Below, piece by piece: positions 1-9,842 of a stretch of 64,000 nt of DNA. Numbering within the stretch: position 1 is the first letter of the stretch; each line of letters opens with the position of its first letter. A model generated the notes under the pieces. That model was not told the origin of the DNA, searched no databases, and saw only the letters and a program-made list of their open reading frames with translations. Origin of the DNA: Diphasiastrum complanatum (lineage: Eukaryota; Streptophyta; Lycopodiopsida; Lycopodiales; Lycopodiaceae); NCBI GenBank assembly GCA_029204225.1, contig CM055096.1:47935079-47999078 (forward strand), written 5' to 3'. Made by a program: the position numbers and the translations under genes.

Positions 1-740
1 TTCCTCAGATCTCAGGTTGCTATAGGACAGCAAAGCGTGGAGAAGATCTACAGTATCTGATCGCTGGTTGAGGCTATACACTAAGCTGGAATCAAGCCTA
101 CAGATTGTTGGAAATCTGTTTGCTGAAATCAGAACTCACCAGATTGTTGGAATCTGTCTACTACCTGTTGGATCGCTGCCAGAACTGCAGATTGATCGCT
201 GAAGCTGGATTACAGACTTCTGTCCTTGGCTGGATCGCTGAGATCGCTAGACCTGTTCGATGCAGATCTGATTTTGGATCGTTGAAGGACAGACTTGGAA
301 CCTGTTTGCTGATATAGGGTGGAATCAGATAGCAGGTCGCTGGAATCTGATCGCTGCATGCAGGGTATCTTATCACTGTCTACCAGATCTGTTTGTTGAT
401 GGTACAGACCTTATCGTTGCTGACTGATTGCTGGCTGGATTGCTACAGTTGCATCAGACCAATCTAGTGCCTTCAGACCGCTGCCTGCAGAACTGTTTCC
501 TGGGTGACAAATCGCTGAGAAGCAGGTTTGAGAGTTAGCTGGTGCTATCCACAGACCTGAAACTGATTGCTGGAGATAGTTTTGTGAGAACAGGCAGATT
601 GCTGGATTGCTGAAAGTCAGAACTGCTACTCCAATTAATTGCTGAAAGAGATACCCACAGAGAGTCTAGAATCAATTCGTTAAAAACTGGTTGCTGAAGG
701 ACAGGGAGAGCAAATACAATTCTGAAGGAATAGTGCTTGC
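1..740. repeat. degenerate short-motif repeat tract (GCTG words)
   Basis: About twenty copies of a short word built on GCTG (GATCGCTG, GATTGCTGGA, AATCGCTGA and variants) recur every 20 to 40 bases with no fixed period. Words such as CAGATTG and GGAATCTG accompany them. The open frames here are short and resemble no protein. It reads as a decayed tandem array or low-complexity repeat. The reverse complement (CAGCGAT) recurs at 59230-59650. Confidence 0.55.
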
Positions 741-2857
741 TGGAATTTGTTGGAAAAGATTTAGCAGAAGGAAGTGTCAAAGTTTTCAAGTGTGCCTAGT
801 GTTTGATGAGTTATCTTCTATGAAGAAGAAGGATTGTCAAACATATTCATGGAATCAGCACAGGGAAAGGAAGGATCGTAAAAGACTCAAGAATCTAAGG
901 ACCGTCACAAAAAATAAAAAAGTGGTGGAGAGTTCAAAAGCCAAAGTAAACCTAGTTTGGGTTGCATACATGATTGTTGGCTAAGGTTATCAACTTTAAG
1001 AAATCCTAAATGTCAAAGGGAACCTGGTTGGGTTTGCATGCATGTTATTGGCTGCGGTTTCTTAGGAACATAATCTTACAACGGTAAGAAGATGGTTGAT
1101 AAAGGTTGATACTCTTGAAGGTGGATAATTGATCGGAATTCTTGAATCTGATTGAGGAGCAAACACTGCTTGGAACAAGTGCAGATTGAACATACATGCA
1201 GGTGTCGCATGATAATTTTGATTGCATACAAGTATTTGGCTTCATAGTATCACAGTGTCTTATCATGGTGGCAAATGATAAGTTAATTGTTACAAGTGGC
1301 GGTTGTGACAAGCTGTGTGGGAAATTTGGTCAAGGAAGTAAGGTGTTATTCCAAGAGGGAATTGGTTCATCAACGGGTATTCTTATACATGAACACAACA
1401 AGCAAGCTGTTATTCTACTTTGTGTCAATTTGAGAAGACAAAGATATCAAGGAGCAATTTAAAGCATTGTATTAAGTATAAAGATCCAGGGTTTCTTGTT
1501 ATTCTAAATTGTTTGGTTTCTATCCAAGTCATAGTAGCCAATTCATGTGGTAGAAATTGTTTGGTTTCTATCCAAGTCATAGTAGCCAGTTCATGTGATA
1601 GAAACTTGCTTGTCTATTTGGACTTATATCACTTGAGTTTTATGATAAACCAAAGTGATTGCCTATTGTGATTGTCAAGTAAAATTCTTGAATCTATCCA
1701 AGTTCATGATCCGCCATGTGGTAGACTATGTTGTTTCCAATAAGACTTGGAAAGTACAAGGTTGTTGATTAGCCGTTGAAAATCAACAGTACAGGTTGTT
1801 GTTTAGCTTCAAGAAAAACAACATGGTTGAAGATGGACATTCACCAAGTTTGCATATGACAAAGTGTCAGAATAAATATCATGATGAAATACTTTCTAGG
1901 TTGGAAAGTTGTTTGGTGCAAGTGACTCTGTGTGTCAGATAGAGGTAGGAGATTCCATGGAGTAGATCATGTCAAGTACTTTGTGTGAGAAACTATTTGA
2001 AGGAGAGTATCAGTTACTTTGTGTGAGGAAGTATTGTATACATTTATCTTTCTATTGGGGATGCTCTTTTACTTGCAATTTGGTTTGGTTCATGGATGAT
2101 ATTCTATTCTATTTGGAGAGAGTGGTTGGAATGCAAACATGAAGTGTGCATGCAGGAGGAGTAGTTCAACTAAAGACCATCAAGTTCATCACAAGCGGTA
2201 ACTTATGAGAGTACCATGAGAATTGAAATGGGTTCAATTCAAGGAATCGACACAAGTGGAGCCGTCTACTTATGAAGTACAGGTTTCTAAAGTGGGTGTT
2301 GATGTACGAGATTTGATGTTGACGTCTGTAGATCTATTTCCTACTTTATGGTTATCATGATGGTGTTACTGTAATCAAAGAGGATTATTTTTCTTTATGA
2401 ATGTTGGGGAGATCCTTCCATTTGTGGTAGCTTGAAAGATGTTCAAAGAGACCAAGGGAGTCAATCTTCAAGCAAAGTTCTCAAGGTTAAGGCAAAAGTT
2501 ATCATGTCTACATTATTTGATTCAGGGGGAGCCAAAGTTCTTTGATTCAAAGGAAGTCAAGGAATCAGGTGATATGTTGAACTCATGGTAGTCACGCATA
2601 TACACTAAAGAGACATGAAGACCAAAGCAAGACATTGAGAAGTCATATGAAGCAGGTTCATACGAAAAGGATCGACATTCAAAGGAAATTCTACATCATC
2701 ATACGAAGAAAGTTCTACATCGAGTAATGAAGACATTGAGATCAGAGTTGATCATGAATTCTACATCAGAATTGAGGATCTTCATTACATGGGCTTCATG
2801 GAAGATACATGCATACTTTTGTTATGCATAGTTCTAGACAATGTAAACATTAAGGAG
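741..2857. other. non-coding stretch, possibly the body of a non-autonomous LTR element
   Basis: No convincing reading frame is present. The last bases, GTAAACATTAAGGAG, resemble the polypurine tract ahead of the 3' LTR of copia B (17041-17058). The LTR at 2858 could therefore be the 3' LTR of an upstream, largely non-coding element. I found no matching LTR to the left, so this remains an inference. Confidence 0.3.
1507..1602. repeat. 48-bp tandem duplication, plus a diverged third copy
   Basis: Two adjacent copies (1507-1554 and 1555-1602) share the segment TTTCTATCCAAGTCATAGTA and the flanking CATGTG-TAGAA. A weaker third copy (AATCTATCCAAGTTCATGAT) lies near 1690-1726. No function is apparent. 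Confidence 0.7.
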
Positions 2858-3337
2858 TGTTAGAGTTAATGTTTACTTTCGTACCCCTAATGTTATCATT
2901 TAGGATTAATTAGTGATAGTTTGGCCATGCCTGCGTGCTATTATAGGGGGGCTATTACTATTTATAATAAGTCGTATTTTAAGGTCATTACTATTTATAG
3001 TACATTCGTTTTTTAGTCATGCATGTAGGTGGGCGCACTACTACTAGAATAGGATTTGCTTTTATCACTTAGAAACTCATCTTGGGTGTTTACCCAATAT
3101 AGGTAGTAATTATAGCAATTAGCTTTTTGTCTTTTGCTATTTGCTTTTTGCTTTTTACCTTACACATAGTTTAGAGAAAGTATATATGTAGGTTGGTGCC
3201 CTACCTCATTTGTAATGGGACATAGTTGGAGTACATCTCTTCATCATTGTTGTTCTTTCTCATGTGTATGACTATTGTCTAACAACAATAGGAATCTTGT
3301 CTTGGGTTACTTGTATGATCAAGTCGGTTTTCTAACA
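2858..3337 (+). repeat. copia LTR (A/B family)
   Basis: A 480-bp LTR bounded by TGTTAG and CTAACA. It is preceded by a polypurine-like GTAAACATTAAGGAG and followed after about 100 bases by copia gag. A partial homologue lies at 14269-14586 (shared GCATGTAGGTGGGCGCACTA and CGTGCTATTATAGGGG), and 17059-17205 starts with the same TGTTAG. There is no clear Met-tRNA primer site directly after it. Confidence 0.75.
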
Positions 3338-3439
3338 AATTCTGCCTTTCAGATGTCTTGCAATCCAATTCTTGGGCTAGTTCACTCCTATGTTCAACAC
3401 GATCAATACAATGGCAGGGTTAAACAACTTTGTGTTGCA

Positions 3440-4260
3440 GGAGTGGCAAGCTAGATGGAACGAACTACAACATATGGAAGTTCAAGATGCAAAATATTCT
3501 CCAAGATCAAGAATATTGGGAGATCGCCACAAAAGTCGAGATACCTCCTACTACTAACAAGGAGTTGCGGGAGTACAAAGACAGAGGAGAAAAGCTCATC
3601 GTATCATCTTGTCAGTTCGAGATATGATCATACCTCACATCAGAGATGTTGCTGGACCCAAGGAGGCTTGGAATATACTGAAGAATTTGTACGAGACTGT
3701 GAATCAGTCACGAATCTTGTCCTTAACTAATAAGCTACACACACTAAAGATGCGTACAAGTGAATCAATAACGGATTATTTTACTCGGGTAAAAGATCTA
3801 AGAGAGCAACTTATTGCAATTGGAGACAGTGTTCAGGATTTAGTGTTGGTATCCATTATGCTTAATAGTCTACCGTTGGTTTATCAGAACTTTGTGATGA
3901 TGTTGTCGTTACGGGAGACGAGGCCCTCTTTCAATGAGTTGAATGCTATACTGCTACAGAGGAAATGAGGCGACAAAATATTGTCAACATGGACGATTTC
4001 AAGGAGCAGGCATTCCTAGCAAAGAAACAAGAACAAAGTTCCAAGAAGGGTGGCAAATGGAAAAAGAAGAAGAAGAAGCAGCAGGATCCGGAGGAGAATC
4101 GATCAAATCGATCAAAAGATGGAAAGAAAGTAGTTCGAAAGGGAAACTACTTTGTTTGCGGAAAATCGGGACATTACGTAAAGACTGCTGGCACAACAAA
4201 ATCAAGAAGTAGCAAGATGGAAATTTTGCTAAAGAAGAAAAAGCATCGAATGCAAAATTA
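3440..4260 (+). pseudogene. copia A gag (decayed)
   Basis: Capsid-type gag polyprotein of a Ty1/copia element. The N-terminal LDGTNYNIWKFKMQ motif is typical of the UBN2/retrotran_gag family. Then come SRILSLTNKLHTLKMR, DYFTRVKDLREQL and NSLPLVYQNF, a lysine-rich stretch, and a broken zinc knuckle (VCGKSGHYVK). The frame changes near 3600, near 3965 and within the knuckle, where the expected DCWHNK ending lies in another frame. It cannot make a full gag without repeated frameshifting. Confidence 0.85.
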
Positions 4261-4289
4261 AGTGCCTTGGATCTTGAAGACTATGAATT

Positions 4290-4830
4290 GTTTTCAGCAT
4301 CGACATCTTCTGATGGCTTCTCGAAGGAGGAGTGTTGGTTTATCAATTCAGGAGCTTCGAAGCATGAGACACCTAGGCGAGAGTGGTTGTCTAGTTTTCA
4401 AAAACTAGATGATCGATCAAATGTGAAGTTGGGACTACTTGGGAGACAACTACACATATGATATAAAGGGAGTTGGGAAAGACTACCTTCATGGAAGATT
4501 GGACACATAAAGGACATGCTTTATGTACCAGGAATCAAGAAAAATTTACTCTCAGTATCAGCTATTGCAAAGCAACACACGGTGGTGCAGTTTGATGAAA
4601 AGTGGTGTCCAATCAAGAGAAAGGATAATGAAGTAGTAGCTGAGGGCATACTTGTACAAAGGTTGCACAAACTTCAGGCTCAGGTGGTGGGTCATCATGC
4701 CAATATTGTGGATATTGGATCAGCGAGTAAGTTGTGGCACGAAAGGTTTGTACATCTGATTACAAAAGTCTACAAGTCTTCAGAAATACGACATGGTTAC
4801 AGGTTTACCTCAAGTTGTTTCTAATCACAA
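4290..4830 (+). pseudogene. copia A protease and GAG-pre-integrase
   Basis: The aspartic protease motif appears as CWFINSGASKHETP, where active copies have an Asp before SGA; this copy reads Asn. After a frame break near 4460 the conserved YVPGIKKNLLSVSAIAKQ follows. A GAG-pre-integrase segment with SASKLWHERFVHL closes it. The Asp-to-Asn change and the frameshifts make it inactive. Confidence 0.8.
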
Positions 4831-5700
4831 GGTTTGTGAGGGTTATGTCTTAGGGAAACATCATATGAAGAAATTTTCATCTAGTACATTTAGGGCGAGA
4901 AATGTTCTACAACTTGTTCATACAGGATTTGTGTGGTCCTATGAGAACTCAATCTTATGGGGGTGCAAATTACTTCATGGTGTTTGTTGATCACTATTCT
5001 AGGAAGACATAGATTTATCTTCTAAAGAATAAAGGTGAAGCATTCAAGTATTTCACATGGTTTAAGACACAAGTGGAGAAAGAACCAGATAGACAAATTA
5101 AGATACTATGCTTGGATAAAGGGGAAGAGGATCTTTATACGGAACTTCAGATGTTCTGCAAGGATCATGGTATAAAGAGACAATTTGCAAGCACGGACAT
5201 GCCTCAACAGAATGGAATTGCGGAAAGGAAGAACCGGTCTATTGTGGAAATTGTGAGGAGTATGCTTAAGAGTAAGAATCTTCCAAATATGTTTTGGGGT
5301 GAACCAGTTGAGATGGCAGTTTATCTTTTGAATCAAAGTCCTATAAAGGTTGTACAGAATCAGACTCCAGAGGAAGCTTACACGGGACATAAACCAGATG
5401 TAAGTCATTTGAGGGTGTTTGGAAATACTGCTTAAGCTCACATACCTAAGGATTCCAGGAGCAAATTATATCTAAGGCGACCAGGTGTTTATTCCTTGGA
5501 TATGATAGTCAAGAGAAGGGATATAGGTTGAGGGTTAAGAAAGTCATCATAAGCAGGGATGTAATCTTTGATGAGTATAAAACTCATAAAGATACAAAGA
5601 TACCTTCTGAGCAAGATGGAGGAATTCTTATTTTGTGTGACGAGTCATTAGAGAAGCCTGAATCAACACGTGTATCGTAGACACCAATCCAAGTACCTAG
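4831..5700 (+). pseudogene. copia A integrase (decayed)
   Basis: The clearest stretch (5073-5435, 120 codons) carries the second half of the integrase catalytic core: PQQNGIAERKNRSIVEIVRS with the catalytic Glu, then FWGEPVEMAVYLLNQSP and SHLRVFGNTA. The usual R-D-RGGE-F motif has become LDKGEEDL. A stop follows at about 5433. The downstream DSRSKL and linker sequence are frameshifted but align by eye with copia B at 14946-15150. Confidence 0.85.
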
Positions 5701-5799
5701 AGTAAGGAAAAAGGAAGGAGAGATCAAGTATATGGGATACCTAATCAACTCCTACTTCACCTAGTAGGAAGCATCCTACATCAGATACTAGAAGATTGC

Positions 5800-6125
5800 C
5801 TAGATGGTACTATGAAACTATCAAGGATAGTGTCATTTTGGAACGCAGAGTGTCGGGCAACTACGAATGCGCCAAGTGAAGCAATATGGTTACGAAGGAT
5901 TCTACAAGATCTACATATGGTAGAAGATACAACTACAGTACTTCAGTGCAATAATCAAAGTTTGTGTCAAATTGGTGAAGAATCCAATTTTTCACAACAA
6001 GAAAAAGCACATCGAAGTACAATAACACTTCATTAGAGAGAAGATTCAGAGTGGCGAAGTGGAGCTTATCTATTGCCCTACGGAAGAGCAAGTTGCGGAT
6101 ATGTTTACCAAAGGACTTGGCAAAG
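5800..6125 (+). pseudogene. copia A RNase H C-terminal part
   Basis: The linker end (WYYETIKDSVI) joins directly to RNase H sequence: ATTNAPSEAIWLRRILQDLH, then a degraded CNNQSLCQI and, in a shifted frame, [20 protein letters not shown]. The same segments lie 1.3 kb apart in copia B, so this join marks a deletion of the entire RT. Similarity ends near 6125. Confidence 0.85.
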
Positions 6126-6858
6126 CCCACAACTATGTTTGATGCATGCTTTCACATGTAATACGAGCAAAGCCTTCAATTCCACATTACATTATTCTAG
6201 TCGAGTTCGGCATGCCTCCCATTCAACTGGAGGCTATCTTCAATTTGGTCATTTATCTATAGAGAATTTTGGAGATCCATATTTGGTATAGTTTATATTG
6301 GCATACAACAACTCTAGGCTTAGTATGCTAGCATTCTTTGGCTATGATCTACAGATATACTAAATGTCGACATATTGCTACTGTGAAGGCTGCCAATTGT
6401 TGGCCTACAACATTGTATTCGAGTTACACCGAACATCAATAGAGATACATATGCATGCTTGGAACCCCTTCACTCATGCTATAGAAATATTACTTCTAGC
6501 TAGGTGCCACTTTCTAAGATCCAAAATCCAATTCTACTACAATGAAATAATGAGGAATCCACGTTTTGATGTTCAACAATCCAAGATTTATTGTTCTTTT
6601 AAAGAGCATAATGAAAAACTACTTCCAAGCTCTATCCTAAATCAAACTAAGAAGAGCCAACTTTACAAGAAGGGAAAGCTTGTTGCAACCGCAAACTCTC
6701 TCCTCCAACATGTAAGTGAAAAAGCCACACCACAAAAATGATCCATAAAACAAATTCTTAAACAACATTCTAAAGAAAAAGAGTAGAAAAGAAAGAGATG
6801 CATAGCCAAATAGAGCTACAATGTCATGCCACCACTTAGATAAAAACAATAAATGTAC
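6126..6858. other. AT-rich intronic sequence, no gene seen
   Basis: This stretch sits between the truncated 3' end of copia A and EMC7 exon 4. A 125-codon plus-strand open frame (6364-6741) shows no recognisable family and runs opposite to the host gene, so I treat it as chance. The sequence reads as the start of EMC7 intron 4. Confidence 0.5.
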
Positions 6859-6922
6859 CGGAGAAAAGAAGTATCCCATCGCACAGACTTCAATCAGGTG
6901 AGTGCCTGCAGGGATGCCCTGA
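6859..6922 (-). CDS. EMC7: EMC7 exon 4
   Basis: This 64-bp exon encodes (F)[21 protein letters not shown]. Its acceptor is CACAAG before TCAGGG and its donor is CCG before GTACAT. Two bases carried over from exon 3 complete the Phe codon, and the exon ends in phase 0, so the next exon should begin with the Val of the family's SPVRVD motif. No such exon was found from 1 to 6858. Confidence 0.85.
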
Positions 6923-8034
6923 CTTGTGACTAGTCAAGAACCCAATATGCCAAAGTGACAAATGACAAGTGACGAATTTCTACAACTAGCAACTAAACAA
7001 CTAATTATGACAACTCTACATTATTCCAATTTTGAGAAGCTTAGCTAGAAAGGGATACAATGAGAAGTAGCCATCAGGCCTTATGAATGTGATTCGTTGC
7101 CCTCCATTTAAAATGATCTTTACGTTTGCAGCTTTCACTTGAAGACCTACAAAGCAATTGAAAAAATACTAGGGGTGAAACTTCAACAATATATGTGGAT
7201 AAAAACATTGTAAATCTCACACGAAGCAGTTAAGATTAACCTAATAATCACAATAATAAATTGTACATTACGTGAGAAACAAGGATAAGAAAACACTTTG
7301 TAGAGACATCATGAGGGACTTCCTGGTAATTATAAATCTTATTTACACTTGAAAATAAAAACGAAGGCATGATAGTATACCTTCTATTCTGATTTTGCCT
7401 TCTACAACAAAGCCATCCTCACTCCTGCCAAGTTTAAACTATGAGGAATCAAACGAACAAAGTGTATCAAAGATAACTAAAAATTGGATTGAAATTCATA
7501 TCTATAAACGTCTCAATGGTACTTGTCATGCTTTACACAAGTCATGAACCTTTATTATGTATTTAGAAAGAACTAAAAGTATATTTGAAAACTAACATTG
7601 TTTTAACAAATTTGACTCATACAAGGATGAGAACTTCACAAATTAAGAAATTGATCTTACAAACGTTTCATTGATTGCTCCAAATAATATCTCGGTTACA
7701 TTTGCCTACCAATGAGCAATCACAAAGCTAGACTTACCTAAAGAGTAGTTAATTTACGAAATGCACTCACTAAGCTTGGCATAAAACTTAAATCTCAATA
7801 CTAATCTTGGGCTTTTCTCTTTTATTAAACATTTTTCTCTAGTAGAAATTCCTTACTTTAGCTAAATTGAAAGTGTATTGAGACATTATTTTTGAAATAA
7901 ATAAAATCAAACAATCCTAAACTGAATCGAATCAATCGATCTAGTAGAAAATAAACGTGTATGTATGTGCATTGTGTGTACATATATATGTACACACATA
8001 CATACAAATGTGTGTATGTGTGTGTGTGCGCATG

Positions 8035-8089
<55 letters not shown>

Positions 8090-8982
8090 TAGATGCACTG
8101 CGATTCTGAATGGCGATTCAGAATCGCGATCAGAATCGAGATTCAGAAACGCGTTTCAGGATTTTCCCAGAATCGCGCAGAATCGTTTTTTTTTTTTTTT
8201 TAATTTTTTAGGCAATATGGGTATCAGATGAAAGCTCTAATTGAGAGCATTATGACTGTGTAGTTTGCTGACTGTTTCGGGTGCAAAACACCAAAAAGTG
8301 TGTTTTCACTCAAGGAGTTGGAAGGTCAAATCATGAAGAGGTAGTGCGAATCCATACTCCGGTACCGCGGGACCATGATGGTCCGTGGTGCCATAATTTT
8401 TTTTTTTTGCTTTTTAAAAAAAATAATAAATGCATTTATGCAGGTTGCCGGTTCTAACGAGAGTAGTGCATTTATGCAAGTTGCTCCAACTTCTAATGAA
8501 TGCCTCTCAATGTGGTAGTTATATAGTACCAACCACCATCTGAGAGAGCGAACAGCCAAAGGACCAAGGGGACGCAAAACACCAAAAAGTGTGTTTTCGC
8601 TCATGGAGTCGGAAGGCCAAATCATGAAGAGGCCGTACCGTCGGGGTCGGGGTCTACCGGCAGCCCCCAGACCCTGCCATTGGGGGGCTCTACCCCCCAA
8701 ACCCCCCAGAACTTTCTGCTATATAGAAACTGTAATCTAGCCATCTCATAACCATCATGGTCTCACAGTAGACCCTATACTAACAACCATGCCCAATAAC
8801 GGCTTCTCCATAATGGGGGCCTTACAAATTTGAGCTCGCGGTTAACTAGTGACTACTAAACTGAGAGGTGCATTATTTAGTTATGTCTAACACATTTTGT
8901 AGCTGAAACTACCGGCAACCTACATAAATGCACTACTCTCGTCAAGAGCTTCAAGCTGATACCCACATCGCCCACTAAAAAA

Positions 8983-9014
<32 letters not shown>

Positions 9015-9765
9015 CATAGATGCACCGCGATTATGAATCGCAATTCAGAATCACGATCAGAATCGTGATTCAAAAACGCGTTTCGGGATTTTCCCAGAAT
9101 TGTGCAGAATCGTTTTTTTTTTTTAATTAGGCAATATGGGTATCAAATGAAAGCTCTGATTGAGAGCATTATGACTGTGTAGTTTGCCGACTGTTTCGGG
9201 TGCGAAACACCAAAAAGTGTGTTTTCACTCAGGGAGTTGGAAGGCCCAAATCATGAAGAGGCCTCGTCGGGGCCGAGGTCTACCGGCAGCCCCTGGACCC
9301 CGCAGTTGGGGGGCGTTGCCCCCAAAACCCCCCACCGGAGGGCTACCACCCCCCGGACCCCCTATTTCTCAGGGGGCTGTCGCCCCCCGAACCCCCTGTT
9401 TCTCGGGGGACTACCGCCCCCCGAACCCCCTAGAGCTTTCTACTATATAGACACTGTAGATAAAAATGCTACCGCCCCCCCTAAAATAAAAATGGGGTCC
9501 AAATGCGCGCCAAGAAGTTGTAGGATTAACATTTACTGAAAACCAAAGCAAATGACGACCAGATAGCTACTGAAAATAAGATCTGTTTGTGCCTCATCTA
9601 CTGCACTTCTGAGAGGCAAAACGCTGGTTTGACCATTAATCCCCTAAAAAATTTCAGCCATAAGCTATTTTTCCAAAAAAAAAAAAAAAAAAAAAAAATT
9701 GATTCTGGGTTCAAAATCGCGATTCGTGAATCGCGGACCCAGCGAATCGCGATTCGGTGCATCTA

Positions 9766-9842
<77 letters not shown>

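Larger units (their letters stand above)
2858..6125 (+). mobile_element. copia A: LTR, gag, protease, integrase, RNase H tail; RT deleted
   Basis: A plus-strand Ty1/copia remnant in the usual domain order gag, protease, integrase, RNase H, but with no RT. Relative to sister copy B, about 1.3 kb is missing between the integrase-RT linker (B near 15406) and RNase H (B near 16723). No 3' LTR is seen; similarity stops near 6125. Frameshifts and stops occur throughout. It lies in what I infer to be intron 4 of the minus-strand EMC7 gene. Confidence 0.85.

Noticed and set aside
1-740. CRISPR-like spacing of a repeated word
   Set aside because: Repeats are degenerate, spacing is irregular, and the context is a plant nuclear genome.
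6364-6741. 125-codon plus-strand open frame
   Set aside because: No similarity to any family I know, antisense to the EMC7 gene and within its intron; composition looks like random AT-rich DNA.
7965-8231. 88-codon frame with a run of Tyr-Ile
   Set aside because: Translation of the (TA)n microsatellite and element end; similar artefacts at 9587-9841, 9763-9969 and 13429-13732.
8326-8700. 124-codon minus-strand frame
   Set aside because: Lies across the G/C-rich block and palindromes of a non-coding inverted-repeat element.
9184-9539. Pro-rich open frames of 88 and 106 codons
   Set aside because: Translations of the hairpin ladder CCCCCGAACCCC; not protein coding.
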